This document shows, one piece after another, positions 45,439 through 53,226 of a stretch of 64,000 nucleotides of DNA. Numbering within the stretch: position 1 is the first letter of the stretch; each line of letters starts with the position of its first letter. Under the pieces are notes generated by a model. It saw nothing but the letters and a program-made list of their open reading frames with translations, did not search any database and had not been told where the DNA came from. The position numbers and the translations under genes are program-made. The DNA comes from Acidobacteriota bacterium (lineage in GTDB: Bacteria; Acidobacteriota; Terriglobia; Terriglobales; Acidobacteriaceae), in the NCBI GenBank assembly GCA_016196065.1, contig JACPYL010000010.1, positions 1,674,001-1,738,000 of the forward strand, written 5' to 3'.

Positions 45439-46701
45439 ATGTTCCCACGCCTTGTCTACGAATCGTTCCGCCGCCAGACCCGGCGCAAACTGCTGGCCGG
45501 GGTCGCCATCACTTTAGGCGTTGCGGTCGCAACCGCGATGATTGCCGTCGCTACTGATATCGGCGACAAGATCAGTCGCGAACTGCGTACTTACGGCGCA
45601 AACCTGGTCGTCACTCCGCAAGAAGATACGCTCGATGTAGAAATCGGTGGAGTCAATCTCAAACCGCCGAGTGACGGCGCTTTTCTTAATGAAGCAGACC
45701 TTCCCAAGATTCGGGGAACATTCTGGCATCACAACATCGTTGGATTCTCACCCATGCTGCCCGTCACGGCGGCCCTCGGAGACAAGTCAAACGCCACCGT
45801 GCCGGTGCTAGGAACGTACTTCTCAAAGCCCGTTCACTTCGGCAAAGATGATTTTGCGACTGGTGTCCGCATCACCCATCCGTGGTGGAAGGTGCAAGGC
45901 GCATGGCCAGACGACAATTCGCAGGACGTGCTGGCCGGTGAACATCTCGCCGCAAAGCTGTCTGTCACAACGGGCGATACCCTTGTGCTTGCGGGCAAAC
46001 CGCATCGAGTGAGCGGCATTCTGTCGACCGGGGGAACGGAAGACGATCAGATCGTTGCGCCCATCGCGCTCGCGCAGGAAATCCTTGGCAAGCCGGGAGC
46101 GGTGCGGCGCATTTACGTCAGCGCCCTGACCAAGCCCGAAGATGCACTCGCCCGGCGTGATCCGAAGACGATGAATCCGGAATTGTTTGATCGCTGGTAC
46201 TGCTCGCCCTACGTGCAGTCGATTGCCTATCAATTGCAGGAAGCCATTCCGCACTCGCATTCCGAACAGATACGGCAAGTTGCGCAGAATGAAGGCACGG
46301 TGCTTTCGCGCATTAAAGGATTGATGCTGTTGGTGACGTTGGCCGCGTTGTTCGCGTCGGCGCTGGCCGTGTCCGCCGCGATGGCCACCGCGATTTTCGA
46401 GCGCCGCGTAGAAGTTGGACTCATGCGGGCGCTGGGCGCGGGAAGCTTCGCGGTGGCGGCGCTGTTCTTCGCGGAAGCCTTGCTGCTGGCCCTGATCGGC
46501 GGTGTCGCGGGCTTTGCCGCCGGATCCATGCTCGCTCACCAGATCGGTCGCTCCATTTTCAATTCGCAAATTTCGATTGAACCGGTGCTCTTCCCGATCA
46601 TCCTGGCCATTGCAGTGTTTGTAACCTTCGCGGGAAGCGCTGCGGCGATCCGGCGAGCCGTGAAGTTCGATCCCGTGTTCGCGCTGCGAGGGGAAGCATG
46701 A
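45439..46701 (+). CDS. MacB/FtsX-like ABC permease, first
   Basis: 420 residues: an N-terminal membrane segment (about 18-38), a periplasmic MacB-type domain (about 40-290), and the C-terminal FtsX domain with three segments (about 297-405), including ERRVEVGLMRALGAGSFAV, the conserved coupling motif. It starts one base after the FTR1 stop and overlaps the next permease by ATGA. In Campylobacter and related P19 iron systems, a pair of such permeases with an ATPase accompanies FTR1; energising iron release or delivery is the likely role. Confidence 0.88.
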   Translation: MFPRLVYESFRRQTRRKLLAGVAITLGVAVATAMIAVATDIGDKISRELRTYGANLVVTPQEDTLDVEIGGVNLKPPSDGAFLNEADLPKIRGTFWHHNIVGFSPMLPVTAALGDKSNATVPVLGTYFSKPVHFGKDDFATGVRITHPWWKVQGAWPDDNSQDVLAGEHLAAKLSVTTGDTLVLAGKPHRVSGILSTGGTEDDQIVAPIALAQEILGKPGAVRRIYVSALTKPEDALARRDPKTMNPELFDRWYCSPYVQSIAYQLQEAIPHSHSEQIRQVAQNEGTVLSRIKGLMLLVTLAALFASALAVSAAMATAIFERRVEVGLMRALGAGSFAVAALFFAEALLLALIGGVAGFAAGSMLAHQIGRSIFNSQISIEPVLFPIILAIAVFVTFAGSAAAIRRAVKFDPVFALRGEA

Positions 46702-47858
46702 GCGCTTCGCCGATTCTGCACACACCGCAGCAGGTTGCTGATCGCCGTTCCGCAGTTCCGCACACGTCGATGTTCGTCCGGATGCTGATTCGTGCCGCTG
46801 TCCTGCGCCGCGGACGCGCCGCTTCGGCATTGTTTGCGATGGTGGTCGCCGCCGCCGTGGCAACCGCGATGATGAATCTGTACGTTGACGTGCAAGCGAA
46901 GTTGCGTACCGAGTTCCGAAGCTACGGGGCGAATGTCGTAGTCGTGGCAAGGGAAAGTCAGCCATTCCCATCCGATGCGCTCAGAAAGATTGAATCAACG
47001 TTAGGCCCCAAGACGTTGGCAGTTCCCTTCTCGTATGCCGTTGCACGAACGCAGGACGGACAATCCGTGGTCGTCGTTGGCACCGACTTTGCCCGCGCCC
47101 ACCAACTGAATCACTGGTGGAATGTCAGTCGTTGGCCGAGTGCTTCCGGAGACGCGCTGATTGGCATGCGCGCTGCTACTGTTGTGAGCCCCGAGCGCAA
47201 GCCGTTTGACCTGACTTTCCAGGGGCGCACTCTTCACCTGACTCCCGCTGGCCTGCTGCAAACCGGCGCCGGCGAGGACAGCCGGATTTATCTGGAGCAA
47301 TCGGAATTCACGAACTGGACTGGCGTTGCGCCGTCGACGATCGAGATTGCAGTCAACGGGACCACCACGGAGATCGAACAGCAAATCCAGCAACTCGGTG
47401 CTTTGCTTCCTACCGCCGATGTTCACCCGGTACGGCAGATTATGGAAGGCGAAGCGAACGTCCTCAATAAGACTCGGGCCACGCTCTACGCCGCCGCGAC
47501 TCTAATCGTGTTGACCTCCGCGCTGTGCGTCCTCGCCACGTTGATTGGTTGGGTATTTGATCGCCGTCGCGACTTCGCCATCATGAAAGCGCTCGGCGCA
47601 TCCGAGCGACTGGTGAACGGATTCTTCGCCGCCGAAGCTGCTGCCTTAGGCGCAATCGGGGCGGTGCTCGGATTTGCCATCGGAATCGGCGTCGCCGTAT
47701 GGATCGGGCGCACAAACTTTCATGCGCCCGTAGTACCCCGCTTCAGCGTGTTCCCGTATGTACTGGCCGGCAGCATTCTGGTAGCGCTCATCTCCGCGGT
47801 CGTGCCGATCGGATTATTGCGCCGTGTGCAACCCGCGCTCATACTGAGGGGAGAGTGA
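46698..47858 (+). CDS. MacB/FtsX-like ABC permease, second
   Basis: 386 residues with the same plan as its neighbour: one N-terminal membrane segment (about 34-54), a periplasmic domain, and a three-segment FtsX domain with DRRRDFAIMKALGASERLV. It is the heterodimer partner of the first permease. The ATG overlaps the previous stop and its own stop (TGA) overlaps the ATPase ATG by one base. Sequence identity to the first permease is low, so the duplication is old. Confidence 0.87.
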   Translation: MSASPILHTPQQVADRRSAVPHTSMFVRMLIRAAVLRRGRAASALFAMVVAAAVATAMMNLYVDVQAKLRTEFRSYGANVVVVARESQPFPSDALRKIESTLGPKTLAVPFSYAVARTQDGQSVVVVGTDFARAHQLNHWWNVSRWPSASGDALIGMRAATVVSPERKPFDLTFQGRTLHLTPAGLLQTGAGEDSRIYLEQSEFTNWTGVAPSTIEIAVNGTTTEIEQQIQQLGALLPTADVHPVRQIMEGEANVLNKTRATLYAAATLIVLTSALCVLATLIGWVFDRRRDFAIMKALGASERLVNGFFAAEAAALGAIGAVLGFAIGIGVAVWIGRTNFHAPVVPRFSVFPYVLAGSILVALISAVVPIGLLRRVQPALILRGE

Positions 47859-49111
47859 TGGTCGACGCGAAGGTTCCAGCCATGATCGAACTCAAAAACG
47901 TAACCAAGAGTTATCCAGCCAAGGCCGAGCAGAATAACGGCGGCTTGATTCGCGCGCTTGACGGCATCGCGCTATCGATTGCGCCCGGCGAGTGGGTTGC
48001 CATGATGGGCCCATCCGGGTCCGGCAAGAGTACGCTGGTGAATTTAATTGGGTGTCTCGACCGCCCAACGACAGGCGAAATATGGCTCGACGGTGAGAAC
48101 GTTGCCGGAATCAGCGCCGCTGACCTGAACCGTGTGCGGGCTGAAAAGATTGGATTTGTTTTCCAGCAGTTTCACATGATCCCGTATCTCACCGCCGTGG
48201 AGAACGTCATGCTTGCACAGTACTTCCACAGCATGACGGACGAAAAGGAAGCGCTCGAAGCGCTCGATCGAGTCGGGCTGAAAGAGCGCGCCTACCATCT
48301 GCCCTCGCAACTCTCGGGTGGTGAGCAGCAGCGAGTTTGCATTGCGCGCGCGCTCATCAACGATCCGAAAATTGTTCTGGCTGACGAACCGACGGGCAAC
48401 CTCGATGCCGCGAATGAAGATATCGTTCTACGTTTGTTGCGCGAACTGCACCAGCAGGGGCGCACGATCGTAATGGTCACTCATGACCCCGTGGTCGCAC
48501 GGCTCGCCGACCGCCGCGTCGAACTTCATCACGGAAAGATCGCTGCCCAGGAAGTCTTCTTCATGGCAGACGAAGAACAGTTCGACGAAATCCTGGAAGA
48601 GTTATTCGTGCTGCAAGAGCACGGAGAGATCGCGGAAAGCGATCGCATGGAAGTTCACGGCGCGCTGCCCGTATCGATTGCGCTGGAGAAATTGCAGGGG
48701 ATGGACCTGGTGACCACGCGCCCGCATCCTCCCGAGTCGCACCATCACAAGACGTTCGTGAACCCATGTCATGACGCGCTCAAGCCGGCGGGAGTATCCA
48801 TTGGCGACGGCGCGCTGATCGTAGAACTCACGGCTCGTGGTATGAAGCGTGCTGGAGACATCATCCGCCGCCATCGGCTCGCGGAACGGCTCTTTACCGA
48901 CTCGCTCGCAATGGATAGCGAAACTGAAATCGAACAGCAAGCCTGTAAGTTCGAACATATCCTGTCCGCCGAGGCGACAGACAAGATCTGCACGTTCCTC
49001 AATCATCCACGCACGTGCCCGCATGGGTCGCCGATTCCGCCTGGACCGTGCTGCGGAAAACAGGTGCAGGCTTCGCAGACGTCTTCGGCGATGTCACATC
49101 AGAGCTCGTAG
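47858..49111 (+). CDS. LolD/MacB-type ATPase fused to a DtxR/MntR-like metal-sensing domain
   Basis: 417 residues. Residues 1-235 are an ABC ATPase: Walker [10 protein letters not shown] (51-59), signature LSGGEQQ (152-158), Walker B IVLADEP (172-178), switch H209. Residues ~240-395 resemble a DtxR-family repressor: a degenerate winged helix (about 240-330) with a His/Cys-rich insert ([16 protein letters not shown]), then [10 protein letters not shown] (H339, E343) and QQACKFEH (C363, E366, H367), matching DtxR ligands H79/E83 and C102/E105/H106, and a Cys-rich end [13 protein letters not shown]. One continuous frame. An internal ATG (48563) has AGGAAG eight bases upstream and could give a free repressor. 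Confidence 0.85.
   Translation: MVDAKVPAMIELKNVTKSYPAKAEQNNGGLIRALDGIALSIAPGEWVAMMGPSGSGKSTLVNLIGCLDRPTTGEIWLDGENVAGISAADLNRVRAEKIGFVFQQFHMIPYLTAVENVMLAQYFHSMTDEKEALEALDRVGLKERAYHLPSQLSGGEQQRVCIARALINDPKIVLADEPTGNLDAANEDIVLRLLRELHQQGRTIVMVTHDPVVARLADRRVELHHGKIAAQEVFFMADEEQFDEILEELFVLQEHGEIAESDRMEVHGALPVSIALEKLQGMDLVTTRPHPPESHHHKTFVNPCHDALKPAGVSIGDGALIVELTARGMKRAGDIIRRHRLAERLFTDSLAMDSETEIEQQACKFEHILSAEATDKICTFLNHPRTCPHGSPIPPGPCCGKQVQASQTSSAMSHQSS
48549..48565 (+). promoter_or_regulatory. Internal ribosome binding site and start inside the ATPase-DtxR gene
   Basis: AGGAAG (48549-48554) lies eight bases before ATG 48563 (Met236), exactly at the domain junction. Initiation here would give a 182-residue DtxR-like protein on its own. 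Confidence 0.45.
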
Positions 49112-49157
49112 GTTCGGAACGAATTCCTAGAGCTGTTCCTTCGAGTAGAGCCTGCCG

Positions 49158-50876
49158 CTAGGGCTGCTTCCACACTTCCTTCCCGCCCACCATCGTCCAC
49201 ACTACCTTGGCATCTTTGATCTTGTTCGCGGGAATCTTGAACAGGTCCTCGGACACAATCACGAGATCCGCATACTTCCCCGGAGTGATCGAGCCGCGAT
49301 TTTCCTCGACAAAATTCGCGTAGGCTCCGTTGATCGTGTATCCGCGAATTGCTGTTTCCAGATCGACAGTCTGCTCCGGCACCCATCCACCGTCGGGTTT
49401 ACCGTCAAGTCCCTGACGCGTCAGAGCCGTGTAGATGCCGATCAGGGGCTCCATCTCAGCCACATTCCAATCGGATGCGAAAGCCAGGTTCGCGCCAGAA
49501 TCGTGCAGGCTGCGGAAAGCCCACGCGTACTTCCAGCGCTTCGGGCCGACCGCTTTTGCCCACTGGCCAGTGATATCCGGAGCGCAATGGCGTGGCTGCA
49601 TACAGGCTGTGACACCAAGCTGCTTGAAGCGCGGAATATCCTGCGCGTTAAGACACTCGATGTGGACAAGTTCATCTCGGCGGTCGCGCGGACCATTCTG
49701 TTTCTCGGCATATTCAATCGCGTCCAGCGCCGTGCGAATTCCACGATCGCCGATCGAATGGATAAATACCTGGAACTTCATGCGGTCGAGCCGCGCCACA
49801 ACTTGTTTGAACTCCTCGGGAGGATAATCCAGTTCTCCGCGCGTTCCTGGACGATCCGCATACGGCTCCAGCAGAGCTGCTGTGTGCGGTTCGATCACAT
49901 CGTCGATATAGAGTTTGACCGCCGCTACTCGCAGCCGGTCGTCGTTGTACTGATGACGCGCTTCATCGAACTGTTGCAACGTTGCTTCGCTTGTTCCCCT
50001 CCGATGAAAAAGCGCGACTTGCAACCGCGCCGGGAGCTTGCCGTCGTCTTTTAGTTTCGAATAAATAGCGAGGTCCTCGAGATACGACTGCGGGTCGACG
50101 ATTGTCGTGATCCCGGCCGTCACAGCCGCGTTCATATTGGATTGAACACCCGCTAGCACCTGTCCCGGGCCAAGCGATGGTAGATGTTTCTGCAATTCGG
50201 CTTGGGAATCTGCTGAGAGGCCGGTGCTGCCGAATCCCGTCAGTACTCCAGTCGGTTCTCCAGTTTGTGGATCTTTTTCGATCTTCTCGGCAAAGAGTAT
50301 TTTGGTTGTCTTCTTATCGATGCCGAATTCTCGCAATGCTTCGCGATTCATCCATATGGTGTGATAGTCATACGCCACCAGAAATGCCGGACGCCCTCCC
50401 GTCAGCCCCTCCAAATCCCGCGCTGCCGGCAAGGTTCCATTCGGGAACACGGAGTAATTCCAGTTCTCGGCTTCAATCCACTTCAGTTCGGGGCGCTTCT
50501 CCGCGAATTCCCGCACCTGCTTTTGGAGGTCAGCGAGCGTATTGGCATTTTGAAACCGCAATACGTCCGGATTGCTGCCCAGTCGAACATGAAAATGAGA
50601 ATCGATGAAGCCAGGCAGCACCATCTTTCCGCCTGCATTGATCACATGGGTTGCGGATCCGATGTAGCGAGCAGCGTCCTTGTCATCTCCGACCCATGCA
50701 ATGCGATCCCCGCGAATCGCGACGGCTTGTGCCCATGGGAGGCTTGCATCGACGGTGTACACACGAGCATTGCGGAGCACGAAGTCCGCGGCATCGGCGC
50801 TTGGAGTTGTTTTGGGACTACATCCGATAGCGAGGCAAAGTAGAAGCGCGCAGAATAACATTACGACACGTCGCAT
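49158..50876 (-). CDS. YtcJ-like amidohydrolase lipoprotein
   Basis: A 572-residue metal-dependent hydrolase. ATG 50876 gives a lipoprotein signal (MRRVVMLFCALLLCLAIGC) with the lipobox cysteine. The metal site starts with GFIDSHFHV, and later histidines lie in FIHSIGDRGIRTALDA and HIECLNAQD; the terminal GSITPGKYADLVIVSED is typical of the amidohydrolase_3 group. It is probably anchored in the envelope and acts on an amide or imide; substrate unknown. Confidence 0.87.
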   Translation of the reverse strand: MRRVVMLFCALLLCLAIGCSPKTTPSADAADFVLRNARVYTVDASLPWAQAVAIRGDRIAWVGDDKDAARYIGSATHVINAGGKMVLPGFIDSHFHVRLGSNPDVLRFQNANTLADLQKQVREFAEKRPELKWIEAENWNYSVFPNGTLPAARDLEGLTGGRPAFLVAYDYHTIWMNREALREFGIDKKTTKILFAEKIEKDPQTGEPTGVLTGFGSTGLSADSQAELQKHLPSLGPGQVLAGVQSNMNAAVTAGITTIVDPQSYLEDLAIYSKLKDDGKLPARLQVALFHRRGTSEATLQQFDEARHQYNDDRLRVAAVKLYIDDVIEPHTAALLEPYADRPGTRGELDYPPEEFKQVVARLDRMKFQVFIHSIGDRGIRTALDAIEYAEKQNGPRDRRDELVHIECLNAQDIPRFKQLGVTACMQPRHCAPDITGQWAKAVGPKRWKYAWAFRSLHDSGANLAFASDWNVAEMEPLIGIYTALTRQGLDGKPDGGWVPEQTVDLETAIRGYTINGAYANFVEENRGSITPGKYADLVIVSEDLFKIPANKIKDAKVVWTMVGGKEVWKQP

Positions 50877-50957
50877 GGCTGCGAAGTGTAACACGCAGCG
50901 ATTCGATGCTCAGGCGTGATTTCTGCCCGTACCGGACGGAAACAAGCCAAGTCCGGA

Positions 50958-51218
50958 TCACAATCCAGCTAAAACGCACGTCACAACATTTACGAAAGGC
51001 AGCAATGCAATCACGGGCGCTTTCTTTCTAAAGATCGCCACGATGACAACGGCTACCGGATACGTCCAGATCGACCAAACGAAGGCATTCGCTTTCGGAG
51101 TCTGGCCAGCGTCGAACGCCATGAGTGAAATTGGGGCCAAAAGCAGACAGGGCAGCAGAAGGATGAGCCACATGACAAACAAAACCCCGGCAACTTCGTC
51201 GAGTCCGGGCTGCTTCAT
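50958..51218 (-). CDS. Small membrane protein, hypothetical
   Basis: 86 residues with three hydrophobic segments (about 12-34, 47-62, 66-86). It lies 24 bases upstream of the PagL-like gene's 3' end on the same strand. No family recognised. Confidence 0.6.
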   Translation of the reverse strand: MKQPGLDEVAGVLFVMWLILLLPCLLLAPISLMAFDAGQTPKANAFVWSIWTYPVAVVIVAIFRKKAPVIALLPFVNVVTCVLAGL

Positions 51219-51242
51219 CCGCCCACCTCTTCCCCACGTACA

Positions 51243-51830
51243 CTACCTCTTCCCGAAGAACTTGCCAAACCCAAGCCGCACTTGCACGGTATTGATCCCT
51301 GGGTTCGGCGTGGTGAGTCCTGCATTGGAGATGTGCATATAACGTACTTCGAAGCTCCAGGCGTGCTCCCGCAGGAAGTGAACACCGAACGCGGCGCTGG
51401 ATGTGAAGTTCACTCTTCCCGTGCCCGTCGGAACATCATGCGAACTGAACAGCGTCCCGCCGTTCAATTCGAGGTAAGGCTGTACATCGCTCCGGGTCGC
51501 AAAAATCCACTTCAATCCCAGCGGATTGATCCCCGCGCCGTAGGCCGTATTCCGAGGCTGAAACACGACGAAGGCAGGGACGGCATCGATTGCGTATTCA
51601 AACCGTCCATTGAGAAATCCGGGGCCGTGGGGCGCAGTAAGGATCCATCCATAGCGAACTCCCACGTTGAACACGGAGGTGTCCTTGGTGCCGCCGGGAA
51701 CTGACGGTCCTCCGCCGCTCCAGACCTGGATTTCGTGTCCGCCCTCTTCTGGACGGACCTGCGCGGCCAACAAGCAACTCGCGCTCAATACTGTTGCGAA
51801 ATAAATGGTCAGCCAGAGAAACGGTCTCAT
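51243..51830 (-). CDS. PagL-like outer-membrane lipid A deacylase homologue
   Basis: 195 residues with a signal peptide (MRPFLWLTIYFATVLSASCLLAA) and a beta-rich barrel. The PagL active-site block is seen as RYMHISNAGLTTPNPGIN: the histidine and serine match the catalytic pair, but the third residue, glutamate in Pseudomonas PagL, is asparagine here. It may be an altered-activity or structural barrel. ATG 51830 is used because the signal peptide starts there. Terminal GKFFGKR ends in the outer-membrane style only loosely. Confidence 0.75.
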   Translation of the reverse strand: MRPFLWLTIYFATVLSASCLLAAQVRPEEGGHEIQVWSGGGPSVPGGTKDTSVFNVGVRYGWILTAPHGPGFLNGRFEYAIDAVPAFVVFQPRNTAYGAGINPLGLKWIFATRSDVQPYLELNGGTLFSSHDVPTGTGRVNFTSSAAFGVHFLREHAWSFEVRYMHISNAGLTTPNPGINTVQVRLGFGKFFGKR

Positions 51831-51872
51831 AAGCTCTTCTGATCCAAGCCTCGACATCATACGCGAAACAGG

Positions 51873-51907
51873 TTCTAACCTCTGCACTCTGATCTCAGAC
51901 CTCAGAG
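51873..51907. repeat. Array of five 7-base units at an SDR 3' end
   Basis: Five 7-mers of CTCTGAT/CTCAGAC type in 35 bases. The last unit contains the SDR stop codon and final base pairs of coding sequence. No complementary arm beyond short self-pairing (CTGA/TCAG). Confidence 0.7.
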
Positions 51908-52645
51908 CCCAAGTCCGCCATCGACCGCGAGGATCTGTCCGGTAATGAATTTCGGTGCGGTCGCAAAAAACATGACGGCATCGGCGATTTCGTCCCCGGA
52001 GCCATTGCGTTTCATGGGCGTCTGCTTAGCCATGCGTCGCATGAATGCGGCTGCAGCCTTCTCTCCCAGATCAATCATTCCCGGGGCCACGGCGTTCACG
52101 GAGATCTCCGGGGCGAGCGCCTTGGCCATCACTTTGGTCAACATGTGAACTGCAGCTTTTGAAGAACAATAGTGGGCGTGCGTGGCCCACGGCCGCAATC
52201 CACCGAGCGACCCCAGGTTGACGATCCGGCCCCTGCGTTTACGCAAATACGGTAGCGCTTCGCGCGATACCAGAAATGGGCCACGCGCGTTGCTGGCAAA
52301 GATTGCGTCCCATTGCGCAACCGTCAATTTCTCAAACTTCGCGGTTTCATAGTTCGCCGCGTTGTTTACCAGGACGTCAATGCCCCCGAGTTCGCTGCCA
52401 ACTTCCTTGATCATCTCGCGGACGCTGATTTCGTCGGTGATATCGCAACGAACGGCAAATGCCGACACACCTTTCCCGGCTAACCGGCTCACCAGCGATT
52501 CCGCTTCCTGTTCGGATTCGCGGTAGGTAATGGCCACATCGGCGCCCAGATCCGCCGCCGCAAGCGCGATGGCGCGACCCAGACGTTTGGCTGCCCCGGT
52601 GACCAAAACGACCTGCTTGGCGAGTGGTTTGTCCTGTTTTGCCAT
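51902..52645 (-). CDS. Short-chain dehydrogenase/reductase (pteridine-reductase-like)
   Basis: 247 residues with TGAAKRLGRAIA at 16-27, NNAANYE near 90, and the catalytic YCSSK (Y-x-x-x-K) near 158. TGAAKRLG and the late NAVAPGMI fit the FabG/FolM-like group that includes pteridine reductases. A TAAAAT box ends six bases before the ATG without a Shine-Dalgarno. It is divergent from the glutaredoxin-like gene. Confidence 0.85.
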   Translation of the reverse strand: MAKQDKPLAKQVVLVTGAAKRLGRAIALAAADLGADVAITYRESEQEAESLVSRLAGKGVSAFAVRCDITDEISVREMIKEVGSELGGIDVLVNNAANYETAKFEKLTVAQWDAIFASNARGPFLVSREALPYLRKRRGRIVNLGSLGGLRPWATHAHYCSSKAAVHMLTKVMAKALAPEISVNAVAPGMIDLGEKAAAAFMRRMAKQTPMKRNGSGDEIADAVMFFATAPKFITGQILAVDGGLGL

Positions 52646-52651
52646 CCCGGG

Positions 52652-52657
52652 ATTTTA
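52652..52657 (-). promoter_or_regulatory. -10 box placed for a leaderless SDR transcript
   Basis: TAAAAT on the reverse strand, six bases before ATG 52645. Confidence 0.4.
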
Positions 52658-52670
52658 CGCCCTTCGTGTC

Positions 52671-52699
52671 TTGGAATCCCGTTTTGACCCTGCTACACT
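52671..52699 (+). promoter_or_regulatory. Promoter of the glutaredoxin-like gene, leaderless position
   Basis: TTGGAA (52671-52676), exactly 17 bases, TACACT (52694-52699), then nine bases to ATG 52709. No Shine-Dalgarno. This is the best -35/-10 pair among the leaderless-type starts. Confidence 0.55.
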
Positions 52700-52708
52700 G
52701 CCCGACAT

Positions 52709-52951
52709 ATGGAGCCTCGCGAGGTTATCGTCTATTCCCGCAAGGGATGCCATCTCTGCGAAATCGTCAAGGAGAGCCTTGTCAAACTCCAGAAACGAGG
52801 CGGCTTCCATTGGCGCGAAATTGACGTAGACGGCGATGCCGAACTCCGGCGTCAATACAATGATCAGGTCCCGGTCGTCTTTATCAATGGCAACAAGGCC
52901 TTCAAGTACCGCATGGACGAACAGGAATTCCTACGCAGACTGGCCAGCTGA
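52709..52951 (+). CDS. Glutaredoxin-like protein (DUF836 type)
   Basis: 80 residues of the thioredoxin fold with a CHLC redox pair (residues 14-17) after VIVYSRKG, and QVPVVFING with the cis-proline. Members are small cytosolic thiol oxidoreductases. It is divergent from the SDR and monocistronic by appearance. Confidence 0.85.
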   Translation: MEPREVIVYSRKGCHLCEIVKESLVKLQKRGGFHWREIDVDGDAELRRQYNDQVPVVFINGNKAFKYRMDEQEFLRRLAS

Positions 52952-53226
52952 CAGCATCGATTCGGTTGGCCTGTGGCTCAGGAAAAAGTACAAGGCATCT
53001 ACAGCGACAACCGTATGAGCGATCTTGCTCAGAACTTCTATGGTTGTTCTTGCGATACTGACCCCATCGACACTGTTCCAAAATCGTTGCGCTCTAAGTC
53101 TCAGGTAACACGAACGATATCGGAATCTCGGGACAGTCCTTTTCTCAACAGACAGTTTCGGCATCGAACGTAGTGTGAGCAATACCAACAATCTGTGAGC
53201 GCTTTGACAAGGTTGGAGGACTTCAA

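Noticed and set aside
47858-49111. ATPase-DtxR fusion as a sequencing frameshift product
   Set aside because: Both halves are in the same frame without a stop or composition break, and the junction holds a plausible internal start; an error would have had to remove a stop cleanly.
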